The position numbers and the translations under genes were made by a program. The notes beneath the pieces are model-generated. The model made no database searches. It worked only from the letters and a program-made list of their open reading frames with translations, and had not been told where the DNA came from. A DNA stretch of 64,000 nt from Legionella sp. PATHC032 (lineage in GTDB: Bacteria; Pseudomonadota; Gammaproteobacteria; Legionellales; Legionellaceae), in NCBI RefSeq assembly GCF_026191185.1, contig NZ_JAPHOV010000001.1, positions 2,909,001 to 2,973,000 of the forward strand. The letters run 5' to 3'. Shown piece by piece: positions 30,151-38,814 of the stretch; the stretch's first letter is position 1; each line of letters begins with the position of its first letter.

Positions 30151-31226
30151 GCAAGCTTCACCTGATTTCGCCAAATTAGGATGATGCCAAGAATAGCAAC
30201 GATCAAGTGTACCCACCACATCCCTATCCACCAGGGAATTTTCCCGGTAGCAATCGCATCACGAGAAACAAACATAAAATTAGCGTAAAAAATATAAATG
30301 ATAATCGCGGGCAAAAGTTTCGAATATTTTCCAGAGCGAGGGCTGACACGGCTGAGCGGAACAGCAACCAAAGTCAAAGTCAGAACCATTAAGGGGATAG
30401 AAATACGCCACTGTAATTCAGCGGCCTTTTTCAAATCCTGATTGTTCAAAGGCCATAAATTTCTGGTTTTTGCAGTGCGAGCATCATCATTCATGACAAC
30501 AGTAGGATTGGGCAATTTGGATTTATAGCTCGCAAATTCAGCAATCTGGTAATCGGCATGACCAGGAACACCTTGGTATTCCTTGCCATTTTGCAGCACG
30601 ATGTATTCCTCGCCTGTTTGAGGATTAACCTCAGCAAATGCTTTATCTGCCCATAACACATCCCATAACAGCTTATTATCCTGAACGCTATGTTTTGCCA
30701 TGAATATCTGTTCTGCCTGGGAATGATCACGATTCATGGATTGCACATAAAAGATTTGCTGACCACTATTAATCGCATGAAAGCGCCCTGGCATAATAGT
30801 TTGAATTAAAGTTTTGATTCCAGTAGAACGTATTAACTTGGTGCGTTCAACAGCAATCACAGGACTTGCCCAAATCATTACGACAGCAACGACTACTAAC
30901 ACAACAGTAGCCATGACAAAGCTATGTTTCAGTAATTGCTTAGGGCCATAACCACAAGCTCGCAGAACAGTCATTTCACTTTCGGCATATAACCGGCCAT
31001 ACGCCAATAAAAGGGCGACATAAAATCCCAGAGGCAATAACAAGCCCATTAAATTTGGCAATTCCAACATCAACAGCTTCATAATCACAAAACCAGGAAT
31101 TGAACCAGATGCAGCGCGATTTAAATATTGTATGAATTGATTACTCATGAAAATAAGAACTAATATCGCGGTTAATGCGATTAAAGTGAGAAACACTTCT
31201 TTAGTCAAATAACGAAAAATAATCAC
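30147..31226 (-). CDS. lptF: LPS export permease LptF
   Basis: LptF is the partner of LptG. The 359-residue protein starts with a GTG at 31226, preceded by AGGGT. It has MIIFRYLTKEVFLTLIALTAIL as its first membrane segment, the coupling segment LAYGRLYAESEMTVLRACGYGPKQLL, a periplasmic domain, and three C-terminal membrane segments with VPLSRVSPRSGKYSKLLPAIIIYI. It is divergent from pepA, the same arrangement as in E. coli, so the promoters lie in 31227-31431. Confidence 0.95.
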   Translation of the reverse strand: MIIFRYLTKEVFLTLIALTAILVLIFMSNQFIQYLNRAASGSIPGFVIMKLLMLELPNLMGLLLPLGFYVALLLAYGRLYAESEMTVLRACGYGPKQLLKHSFVMATVVLVVVAVVMIWASPVIAVERTKLIRSTGIKTLIQTIMPGRFHAINSGQQIFYVQSMNRDHSQAEQIFMAKHSVQDNKLLWDVLWADKAFAEVNPQTGEEYIVLQNGKEYQGVPGHADYQIAEFASYKSKLPNPTVVMNDDARTAKTRNLWPLNNQDLKKAAELQWRISIPLMVLTLTLVAVPLSRVSPRSGKYSKLLPAIIIYIFYANFMFVSRDAIATGKIPWWIGMWWVHLIVAILGIILIWRNQVKLA

Positions 31227-31431
31227 TACTTCATACCCTATGGAGGATTTTATCGATTAATTCAATTCTTTCAGAATAACATATAAAAGAACCCATCATG
31301 ATAATTCAAGACAACCTATTTAAAAATAGTATTGATTTAAAACAGACGATTAAAACAGAATTTTTCATTCAAATGCTTATCCAATTTAGGTAAACTAGTT
31401 GTCTTTCTTAAGAGGCGCAGGAAAAAATATC

Positions 31432-32883
31432 ATGAATTATGGATTAACTCATACCCCCTCATTAACCACGAGCGAATGTCTGGTGTTAGGCGTTTTTTCA
31501 GATTTGGCGCTACCCGATTTTGCAACTGCGATTGATAATGAACAACAGGGGCTTATAAAAAAACTTTGCCAACGAATCCCAGAGCCAGGAAACGCTGTAT
31601 GGCAAACTGATGTCGAAGGACATAGCCTACTAATCATTCAGTGCGGCAAGAAAGAGGAATTTAGTGCTAATTCACTCCAAAAACGTATAGGGGAAATTAC
31701 AGAAGCATTAATTAAACAGCGTTTCTCTTCTGCCACCGTATGCTTGCCTCGATTAAATCAGGAATCTGCCGAATGGCAGTTAGAGCAAATGATAGTTCAA
31801 ATCGATAATTTAAGATATCAACTTCTTGATTTTAAAACAAAACATGCAAAGAATCATAAATTGGAATCGGTCATATTCCATCTACCCGGAGCCACTGAAA
31901 AAAGCCTTGAAATGGCCAAAGCAATTGTTACCGGAGTTGAATTTTGCCGTGATTTAGCGAATATGCCGGCTAATATTTGTACTCCGACTTATCTTGGTGA
32001 GCAAGCCTTTTCATTATCCAAACAATTCGACCAAATAAGCTGTCAAGTTATGGGGCCAGAAGAAATAAAAAAAATGGGTATGGGGGCATTATTAGCCGTT
32101 GCCCAAGGAAGTGACCAGCCCCCAAGATTAATAGATATTCATTATCAGGGAGACAAAAACTCAGCACCGGTAATTCTTGTAGGAAAAGGCATTACATTTG
32201 ATTCAGGAGGCTTATCTATAAAGCCGGCTAACGCCATGGATGAAATGAAATACGATATGTCTGGCGCCGCCAGTGTGTTAGGGGTTATAAAAGCCTGTGC
32301 TTTGCTGAAATTGCCTATTAATCTCATCGGCATTATAGCCAGTGCTGAAAATCTGATTAGCGGCTCCGCTGTAAAATCAGGAGACATTGTGACCACCATG
32401 TCAGGACAAACAGTCGAAATCATCAATACCGATGCGGAAGGTCGACTAGTGTTAGCAGATGCTTTGACTTACGCCGAACAATATAATCCTGATTTTGTAA
32501 TCGATATTGCTACTTTAACAGGGGCGATAATAGTCGCTTTGGGCAATATAGCCACTGGCTACATGACTAAAGATGAACAACTGGCAAAATCAATTGAGCG
32601 TGCTGCTAACGAAAGCCAGGATAAAGTCTGGCGTATGCCACTGGATGAGGCCTATCAAGATGCTTTGGATAGTCCTTTGGCTGATATGATTAACGCCAGC
32701 TTTGATCGTACTGCAGGAAGTATTACTGCCGCCTGCTTCTTATCACGATTTACTGAAAAATATCGTTGGGCTCATTTGGACATTGCGGGAACAGCCTGGA
32801 TTTCAGGAAAGAAACGTAATGCAACAGGGCGTCCTGTTCCTTTATTAATTCAATTATTACGCCATGTCGCCAATTCGCGTTGA
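31432..32883 (+). CDS. pepA: Leucyl aminopeptidase PepA (M17)
   Basis: PepA is a cytoplasmic two-metal aminopeptidase. It has the metal and catalytic segments [33 protein letters not shown] and the family signature [15 protein letters not shown] start at the ATG at 31432 ([10 protein letters not shown]), preceded by AGGA, giving 483 residues; the longest frame begins with a TTG 11 codons earlier. In E. coli PepA also binds DNA, but I cannot tell whether that applies here. holC overlaps its 3' end by 20 bp, the conserved pepA-holC order. Confidence 0.96.
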   Translation: MNYGLTHTPSLTTSECLVLGVFSDLALPDFATAIDNEQQGLIKKLCQRIPEPGNAVWQTDVEGHSLLIIQCGKKEEFSANSLQKRIGEITEALIKQRFSSATVCLPRLNQESAEWQLEQMIVQIDNLRYQLLDFKTKHAKNHKLESVIFHLPGATEKSLEMAKAIVTGVEFCRDLANMPANICTPTYLGEQAFSLSKQFDQISCQVMGPEEIKKMGMGALLAVAQGSDQPPRLIDIHYQGDKNSAPVILVGKGITFDSGGLSIKPANAMDEMKYDMSGAASVLGVIKACALLKLPINLIGIIASAENLISGSAVKSGDIVTTMSGQTVEIINTDAEGRLVLADALTYAEQYNPDFVIDIATLTGAIIVALGNIATGYMTKDEQLAKSIERAANESQDKVWRMPLDEAYQDALDSPLADMINASFDRTAGSITAACFLSRFTEKYRWAHLDIAGTAWISGKKRNATGRPVPLLIQLLRHVANSR

Positions 32884-33298
32884 TTTTTACTTATTAGCCA
32901 GCAGCCTTCCAGAAGCCCGCTGGTTGGTTGCCTGTCGTTTAATAGAAAAAGCCTACAGCAAAGGGCATACCATTTTTGTTTTTTGCGACAATCAGCAGCA
33001 AGCAGAATACCTTGATGAATTGTTGTGGACCTTTAAAGACGACAGCTTTATTCCCCATAATTTGCAAGGTGAAGGGCCGGAGCCTCCGCCCCCTGTACAA
33101 ATTGGCTATCAAAAGGAGCCCAGAGGCTTTACTGATATCTTGTTGAATTTATCCGCCAATATTCCAATTTTTTATACCCGATTTAAAAGAGTCATTGAGT
33201 TGGTAAGCAATGTGGAAAATGAGAAAGAAGTGAGTCGATTGCACTATAAAGAATATAGAAATAAAGGCTGTGCATTGCACACACACTCAGTTGAATAA
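32864..33298 (+). CDS. holC: DNA polymerase III chi subunit HolC
   Basis: HolC is the clamp-loader subunit that contacts single-strand-binding protein. The 144-residue protein begins [35 protein letters not shown] and continues with [26 protein letters not shown], the chi core. The start codon lies inside pepA, so translation is probably coupled. valS, which follows holC in E. coli, is absent; a long palindrome and then convergent genes come next. Confidence 0.9.
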   Translation: MSPIRVDFYLLASSLPEARWLVACRLIEKAYSKGHTIFVFCDNQQQAEYLDELLWTFKDDSFIPHNLQGEGPEPPPPVQIGYQKEPRGFTDILLNLSANIPIFYTRFKRVIELVSNVENEKEVSRLHYKEYRNKGCALHTHSVE

Positions 33299-33336
33299 AT
33301 ATTTTACTGCTCGCTGGACTTTTAATCTTATTGTGT

Positions 33337-33407
33337 GTCCGCTCCCTGATGGTCGCGGCTCTGATTATAATAAAGTAAAACAGAGCCGAGACCATCAGGG
33401 AGCGGAC
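33337..33407. repeat. Long GC-rich palindrome downstream of holC
   Basis: Two 27-bp arms (33337-33363 and 33381-33407) are inverted copies matching at 26 of 27 positions, around a 17-base AT-rich loop. The arms begin GTCCGCTCCCTGATGG. They are far richer in GC than the flanks. There is no T-run on either side, so it is not a standard terminator. It lies between the convergent holC and DUF1840 genes. The form is that of a dispersed REP-like palindrome; I recall similar sequences in Legionella but could not check. Confidence 0.7.
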
Positions 33408-33437
33408 AAAGAAGGCCGGAGAATAAGCAGTTACATT

Positions 33438-33755
33438 TTAACTTGGTGATTTTGAATAAGACCACAGCACGTCACAGTCCTTTTTTTGGGCTGCTTGCAA
33501 TAAATGAATTAGAGGAATTGCTCGTTTAGCCAAACTGATATCAGGTTCACTATCCTCATCGTCTTCTAATGGATTATTTTGGCTTTTTATTTTTTCCAGC
33601 CCTTGTTGTAAATGACTTAAAGCATCTGGCACATTCTCTGATTTAATGGCACCGGGGATTGTGCCGCCATGTCCCATTAACAACAATAATTGTTTTGCCA
33701 CATTTTCAAAATAAGTAATGTTTTCATATGCATCACAACTAAAAGTCACAAACAT
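33438..33755 (-). CDS. DUF1840 family protein
   Basis: From the ATG at 33755 (MFVTFSCDAYENITYFENVAKQLLLLMG) the protein is 105 residues, which matches the DUF1840 family in length and pattern: an N-terminal strand, HGGTIPGAIKSENVPDALSHLQQGLEKI, then an acidic linker and SLAKRAIPLIHLLQAAQKKDCDVLW. GGGAG lies 6 bases upstream. The longer open frame extends into the upstream M17 gene and is rejected. Function is unknown. It is 22 bp downstream of the aminopeptidase gene and probably co-transcribed with it and murJ. Confidence 0.8.
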   Translation of the reverse strand: MFVTFSCDAYENITYFENVAKQLLLLMGHGGTIPGAIKSENVPDALSHLQQGLEKIKSQNNPLEDDEDSEPDISLAKRAIPLIHLLQAAQKKDCDVLWSYSKSPS

Positions 33756-33777
33756 AACTAACTCCCAAGTGAAAATT

Positions 33778-35145
33778 CTATCCATAAGTCTGTAATAAAT
33801 ACTCGGCAACGGCTCGTAAACCCATTGCTTCACCACCTTCGGGCTTTCCTGGCTTGCTTACAGTATTCCAGGCCATGATATCAAAATGAACCCATGGTAT
33901 TGATTTTGTCACAAATCGTTGCAGAAATAAGCCGGCAGTAATAGCCCCGGCATAGGACGAGGAACTGGAGTTGCTCATGTCTGCAATATTTGAATTCAAT
34001 AACTCTTCATAAGGTGCAAATAAAGGCAAACGCCAGACAGGGTCTGAGACTTTATTAGATGCCTCCACTATACCTTGAGCCAGTTGATCATGATTAGAAA
34101 ACATAGCAGCAATTTCAGTGCCTACAGCAACACGAGCGGCGCCAGTTAAGGTAGCAAAATCAATGATCAAATCTGGTTGTTCTTCACAAGCCTTGACCAA
34201 AGCATCTGCCAGAATCAATCGACCCTCTGCATCAGTGTTTTCTATTTCTACCGTTAATCCATTACGCATGGTTAAAACATCTCCTGGCCTAAAAGCATTC
34301 GGACCAATGGCGTTTTCAACAGCAGGAATTAATACCTGTAACCGAATCGGCAAACGCCGAATCATTATCCACTGGGCTAATCCTATAACGTGTGCAGCAC
34401 CACCCATGTCTTTTTTCATCAAACGCATGCCTGATGAAGGTTTGATATCAAGCCCTCCACTATCAAAACAAACTCCCTTTCCAATTAAAGTCACCCGTGG
34501 ATGTTTCTCATTTCCCCAATGCAAAGATAATAAGCGAGGTGCTAAAGCAGCAGCTCTTCCAACCGCATGAATGGCAGGAAAATTATCCTTTATCAACTCC
34601 TCTCCGATCCATTGTTTAAATTGAGCCTTGTGGGTTTTAGCCAATTCTTCGACAACATGGGCTAACGATTCTGGCCCCATATCACAGGTTGGTGTGTTAA
34701 TGAGATCCCGTACTAGAAATAAAGAATTAGCCATGGATAAAATATAATCCATTTCATTTGCTTCAATAATTAAAACTCGAGGCTGTAACTCGTATTTTTT
34801 ATAGTCATCAAATCGATATTGTGCTAATGCCCAAACTACACCAGCCTCCCGACTTAACTTATCTTGTAATTGATAGTTCCCCGGAGGCAATAAAAGTGCG
34901 GCATTGGCCAAAGCACATTCCTGATTACCAGCTCCTGAACCAATAAAGGCTTTTTCGATCACGCCATCCGCATTGAGAATAAAACAATAATCGCCCAATT
35001 TACCTTTAAATTGGCGCACAGAAAAACAATTGCGTTCCATTGGAGTTAGATTCTCAATTCCTTCTTCCCATTGTGATTGAGAAATGAGACAAACAGGAAC
35101 CACTCTATCCCCGCTGTTTTTATAAAATACTTCAGCTTGCATCAT
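33778..35145 (-). CDS. M17 family leucyl aminopeptidase-like protein (second paralogue)
   Basis: The 455-residue protein carries the M17 catalytic signature [14 protein letters not shown] and the metal-binding segment IGKGVCFDSGGLDIKPSSGMRLMKKDMGGAAHV, so the active site looks intact. It is shorter than PepA at the N-terminus and closer to the PepB-like group. AGGA precedes the ATG, and a second ATG follows immediately. It begins 2 bp after murJ. With pepA at 31432-32883, two M17 peptidases of opposite orientation lie within 4 kb. Confidence 0.9.
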   Translation of the reverse strand: MMQAEVFYKNSGDRVVPVCLISQSQWEEGIENLTPMERNCFSVRQFKGKLGDYCFILNADGVIEKAFIGSGAGNQECALANAALLLPPGNYQLQDKLSREAGVVWALAQYRFDDYKKYELQPRVLIIEANEMDYILSMANSLFLVRDLINTPTCDMGPESLAHVVEELAKTHKAQFKQWIGEELIKDNFPAIHAVGRAAALAPRLLSLHWGNEKHPRVTLIGKGVCFDSGGLDIKPSSGMRLMKKDMGGAAHVIGLAQWIMIRRLPIRLQVLIPAVENAIGPNAFRPGDVLTMRNGLTVEIENTDAEGRLILADALVKACEEQPDLIIDFATLTGAARVAVGTEIAAMFSNHDQLAQGIVEASNKVSDPVWRLPLFAPYEELLNSNIADMSNSSSSSYAGAITAGLFLQRFVTKSIPWVHFDIMAWNTVSKPGKPEGGEAMGLRAVAEYLLQTYG

Positions 35146-35147
35146 TT

Positions 35148-36701
35148 TTAATCCTTCATCTGGCCACGAAAGTGGTTAGGTCTAACACCCATTATACCTA
35201 AAACTAATAAGTAGATGACTACCGTGACGAACACATGAGTTAATAACAAGCTCAAGCGCATCAAAGGAGAGAAACCAAGCCAGTAAGTCGCTGTTCCACT
35301 CATAAAATATAAATAAACTCCAATGGTAAAATTGGCTATCAATAACTGCATACAGTATTTCAGCCATCCGGGAGATGGCTTGAACAATCCCCTTTTAATC
35401 AAAAAAAACAACAAAATAGCGCAATTCACATATCCAGCTAATGCAGAAGCCAAAGTCAAGCCAGCATGAGCCAAGTGCCAAACAAATACAAAACATAAAA
35501 GAGTATTAACTACCATGGCTATGGCACCGACTTTTACAGGAGTACTGATGTCCTGACGAGCATAAAAACCGGAAGCCAACACTTTAACCACCATGAAGGC
35601 AGGAACTCCCATGGCGAGAGTGATTAAGCTTTTTTGAGTTTGTAACAAATCGTAGGCTGTAAATTTGCCATATGCAAAACAACTGGCAATTAAAGGCAAT
35701 GCAAAAAAGGACAATCCCAAGCCGGCAGGCATTCCTATTAATAAAATCGAACGTAGCCCCCAATCCAAAGCACGAGAATATTGATTAATATTCTGTTCTG
35801 TGTGTTTTCGGGAAAGGTGGGGTAAGATAACTGTCGCAATCGCGACCCCAAAAACCCCCAAAGGAAAATCAGTTAATCTGTCCGTATAATATAACCAAGA
35901 GACACTCCCTACCTTTAGAAAAGAAGCAAAAATACTATCTACCATCAAGTTAAGTTGCGCAATTGAAACACCGAATAATGCCGGGATCATTAACTTAAGT
36001 ACTTTATTGACTCCCGGATCATCCCGAACAACTCTAGGCCTCATAAGCAAATGCCGTTGATACAAAAATGGCAATTGAAAAACCAATTGTACGATACCTG
36101 CAATCAATACACCCCATGCCAAACCAACAACGGGTTGTGGCAAATTAGGGCACAAATACATGGCTGAGAGTATCATGCTGATATTAAGCAAAACAGGAGT
36201 AAAGGCTGGAACCCCAAAATAACCATAGGTATTCAATATCGCCCCTGCCATCGCTGTTAGGGAAATAAGCATTAAATAGGGAAAAGTGATACGAAGCATC
36301 TGCGTTGCCAATTCAGCCCGGACGCTATCATGATGAAACCCTGGTGCAAATAAAAAAATAATAACAGGCGATGCTACAATTCCCACTACAGTGACCAGAG
36401 TTAATATAGAACTCAAATAACCTGAAATCCGGGCGATGAAAATACGGACGTCTTCAGAAGAACGCGTTTTTTGATATTCAGCCAATACCGGGACAAACGC
36501 TTGAGAAAAAGCACCTTCCGCAAAAAGACGCCGCATAAAATTTGGTATCCTGAAAGCAACAAAAAAAGCATCCATACCAGCTTGCGCACCAAAAAAATTG
36601 GCAAGAACCATATCTCGGGCAAATCCTACTATTCTTGAAATAAATGTCATTAATGAAACAAGGGAGGTGGATCGAATCAAGCTTTGTTTTTTAGGTACCA
36701 T
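35148..36701 (-). CDS. murJ: Lipid II flippase MurJ (MviN)
   Basis: MurJ moves lipid II across the inner membrane. The protein has about 14 membrane segments and the family's N-terminal signature STSLVSLMTFISRIVGFARDMVLANFFGA, followed by AFRIPNFMRRLFAEGAFSQAFVPVL. I prefer the ATG at 36701 (MVPKKQSL, 517 residues), which has GGA 5 bases upstream, over the ATG six codons earlier, which has no ribosome-binding site. In many relatives murJ is adjacent to and divergent from rpsT, as here. Two non-envelope genes follow it. Confidence 0.96.
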   Translation of the reverse strand: MVPKKQSLIRSTSLVSLMTFISRIVGFARDMVLANFFGAQAGMDAFFVAFRIPNFMRRLFAEGAFSQAFVPVLAEYQKTRSSEDVRIFIARISGYLSSILTLVTVVGIVASPVIIFLFAPGFHHDSVRAELATQMLRITFPYLMLISLTAMAGAILNTYGYFGVPAFTPVLLNISMILSAMYLCPNLPQPVVGLAWGVLIAGIVQLVFQLPFLYQRHLLMRPRVVRDDPGVNKVLKLMIPALFGVSIAQLNLMVDSIFASFLKVGSVSWLYYTDRLTDFPLGVFGVAIATVILPHLSRKHTEQNINQYSRALDWGLRSILLIGMPAGLGLSFFALPLIASCFAYGKFTAYDLLQTQKSLITLAMGVPAFMVVKVLASGFYARQDISTPVKVGAIAMVVNTLLCFVFVWHLAHAGLTLASALAGYVNCAILLFFLIKRGLFKPSPGWLKYCMQLLIANFTIGVYLYFMSGTATYWLGFSPLMRLSLLLTHVFVTVVIYLLVLGIMGVRPNHFRGQMKD

Positions 36702-37069
36702 AATATCCGTTGTCAGCATGATGTTTTAAATAGATAAAAATTTTCTTTATGATATACTTAAACTGACGTGAGTTCGATATAAAAAGCATGGAAATATCTC
36801 TTATATCTGGTTAAGCTGACATTATCTAGTAAAACACAACACATCAGGAGCCGGATGCCACTGCAAATTAAGTCGAACCTGGCATCAACTGAGTAAGCGC
36901 ATCACCTGAAATCTTGGCCTTGTATCCCGATAATAAAACATTTCAACATCAACCTACGTCAAAACAAATACATAAAAGCAAAAGGGTCAAAACAGGTCTA
37001 TTGACAAATTCTAACTCATTGTGCAAGATCTACATTTTTTGCAACATCTGATTGAGTGGAGATTTTTAA
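36702..37069. other. Divergent intergenic region between murJ and rpsT
   Basis: This 368-bp gap contains a candidate rpsT promoter (separate entry) and an AT-rich segment at about 36720-36780 that may drive murJ leftward. A loose 7-bp inverted repeat (GATGCCA / TGGCATC) with a 20-base loop lies near 36854-36887. I see no open frame with a ribosome-binding site and no RNA gene that I can name. Confidence 0.4.
37001..37029 (+). promoter_or_regulatory. Candidate rpsT promoter
   Basis: A perfect TTGACA at 37001-37006 is followed after 17 bases by CAAGAT at 37024-37029, which keeps three of six -10 positions. Transcription would begin about 35 bases before the rpsT start codon. This is visual matching only. 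Confidence 0.5.
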
Positions 37070-37336
37070 GTGGCAAATATCAAATCAGCGATTAAGCGTG
37101 CGCGTCAAAACGTCAAATTGCGTCAACATAACGCCAGTGCGCGTTCCATGTACCGCACCTACATTAAAAACGTGCTGAAAGCCGTAGAGTCTGGAGATCA
37201 AGAAGCTGCTCGTGCTGCTTATACCAAAGCACAACCAGTAATAGACAAAGCCGCTAATAAAGGCTTAATTCATAAAAATAAAGCAGCTCGTATTAAAGGT
37301 CGCCTCGTTGCTCGCCTCAAGGCCATGGCTGCCTAA
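37070..37336 (+). CDS. rpsT: 30S ribosomal protein S20
   Basis: S20 binds 16S rRNA early in small-subunit assembly. The 88-residue, Lys/Arg-rich protein begins ANIKSAIKRARQNVKLRQHNASARS and ends KAARIKGRLVARLKAMAA, matching the family in length (E. coli 87). The start is a GTG at 37070 with GGAG 9 bases upstream. E. coli rpsT also uses a non-ATG start and is autoregulated through it; the same may hold here, but this is inference. Confidence 0.97.
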   Translation: MANIKSAIKRARQNVKLRQHNASARSMYRTYIKNVLKAVESGDQEAARAAYTKAQPVIDKAANKGLIHKNKAARIKGRLVARLKAMAA

Positions 37337-37368
37337 TCTGGAGTTTCCGTCGCTCTAAGTTCGAAACA

Positions 37369-37393
37369 ACCGAACCGGCATTTACGGTTCGGT
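37369..37393. terminator. Hairpin terminator after rpsT
   Basis: A perfect 9-bp stem (ACCGAACCG / CGGTTCGGT) with a 7-base loop lies 32 bp after the rpsT stop and 4 bp from the end of the convergent gene at 37398. The plus strand continues with only a short CCCCTTA tail, so termination may be weak. It could serve both genes. Confidence 0.55.
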
Positions 37394-37397
37394 CCCC

Positions 37398-38609
37398 TTA
37401 GTTGAGCCCATTGGAATAATTAGTTGCCTCAATTGTGGGCTGTTCCTGTTCTATTGCCCTGTAATCATGCTCCTGATTTCCTCTGACAAAAGTTGAGTAA
37501 AAATAACTTCTACCCATAGCAGCAGCTATGCCCTGGAAAAATCCTAACATACTTAATGGTTGAGCAGGAAACACCAATGCGGCTAACTCTCTTTGCGACT
37601 GCATATGTACCAGTATATCTAATTCTGAAGTCATCGCTTGTAAGTTTTCTCGGGCTATTTTGTGCTCACTGTCTACTTTTTCCATTTTCGTTTGCAATTC
37701 CTTTTCCAAAAGGAAAAAAGGCTCTGTCATCAAATTAGCAAATCGGTCTGTTATTGATTTTAAATGAAGACGTTTGACTTCGATACTATCCACTGTTGGA
37801 TTAGTAAAGCCATTTTTAGTAAACAATAAACAGGCTATCTCATTAAGCATGTTATGCCAAGGTAAAGGAGACAGTAAAAATCTTGTTAGCCAATATCTGT
37901 CGTCTTTTACAGAAGAAAAAGCATCAGCCAGGCATTCAACAAAAAAATTTAATGATTCATTGAAATACATTATCCGAGCATCTAATTGCTCTTTATAGAT
38001 TGCTAAGGACTCATGACAAAAATCCGATGCCCATTTGTATTGTTTTTCTGCTGTCTGTAATCGCTCGCAATAATACGCTACTGTTTCACGGCCCTTTTCA
38101 ACATCGCGCCACTCCTTATTGATACTGCGTGCCATGCGATAAGCCAGATTTAAGCCTCTGAACTGTACATTGGTTTGGACTTCAAAAGTTAATTCCTCCA
38201 ATGTATGCAATTGTTCCATTAAGGTAGTGAGTTGACATAATCTCTTGAGTATTTCACTATTTTCTCGTGAGTGGCATACATAAATCACTCTGGGTACCCT
38301 TCTTGCGTTGAATTGCTTGGGGTGATTTTCTGAGTTTATCAAGGACGAAGATTGCTCGAAGCTCTCTTGCGAGAAGTCATCTTCCGATTGATTGACCAAT
38401 GTTGCATTGCGGATCAAGGGAAAACCTGTCTCTTTTAATCGCTCCTGCATTTCTTCTTTTGTCGAAGCTTGAAATGCATCAAGCCAATTCGCCTTATCTT
38501 TTGAATTAATTGCTTCCTTTTGAGTTTCCAGCCAATTTTGGGCTAAAACATACAATCTTTTTTTTGCCAATTGAATTTGGCTTTGTAAATCATTTATGGT
38601 TAAAAACAT
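37398..38609 (-). CDS. Probable Dot/Icm type IV effector (Lpg2637-like)
   Basis: This 403-residue protein has no signal peptide or enzymatic motif that I recognise. It is largely helical, with Gln/Glu/Leu-rich stretches (LKRLCQLTTLMEQLHTLEELTFEV and LEKELQTKMEKVDSEHKIARENLQAM) that suggest coiled coils. The C-terminal 25 residues are rich in Glu (EHDYRAIEQEQPTIEA), as in the E-block of many Dot/Icm substrates. From its position beside enhABC and rpsT I believe it is Lpg2637, listed as a Dot/Icm substrate; the biochemical function is unknown. A 205-bp AT-rich gap precedes it, so it has room for its own promoter. Confidence 0.7.
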   Translation of the reverse strand: MFLTINDLQSQIQLAKKRLYVLAQNWLETQKEAINSKDKANWLDAFQASTKEEMQERLKETGFPLIRNATLVNQSEDDFSQESFEQSSSLINSENHPKQFNARRVPRVIYVCHSRENSEILKRLCQLTTLMEQLHTLEELTFEVQTNVQFRGLNLAYRMARSINKEWRDVEKGRETVAYYCERLQTAEKQYKWASDFCHESLAIYKEQLDARIMYFNESLNFFVECLADAFSSVKDDRYWLTRFLLSPLPWHNMLNEIACLLFTKNGFTNPTVDSIEVKRLHLKSITDRFANLMTEPFFLLEKELQTKMEKVDSEHKIARENLQAMTSELDILVHMQSQRELAALVFPAQPLSMLGFFQGIAAAMGRSYFYSTFVRGNQEHDYRAIEQEQPTIEATNYSNGLN

Positions 38610-38814
38610 CCTTTTATGCTCACTTGTTTGCTTGAGTGCCCTTAATCTATCACTCTAAAATTCATACTTCAATCAAAAAAGCATATTAATAATCGGATGT
38701 TTTAAAACAAATCGCTTATCTAATTTTCACAAGGCTTGTATATTCATTTCTAAAGAGGGTTGGGCTTTAACAGTCCCTCAACACCAACCCATACTGGAAT
38801 CTATTCAACCCACT

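Noticed and set aside
33741-33836. N-terminal extension of the DUF1840 protein
   Set aside because: It lies inside the upstream M17 gene; the ATG at 33755 has a GGGAG site and gives the family length.
34118-34570. 150-codon plus-strand frame opposite the M17 aminopeptidase
   Set aside because: It is antisense to the catalytic region of an intact gene and has no upstream ribosome-binding site.
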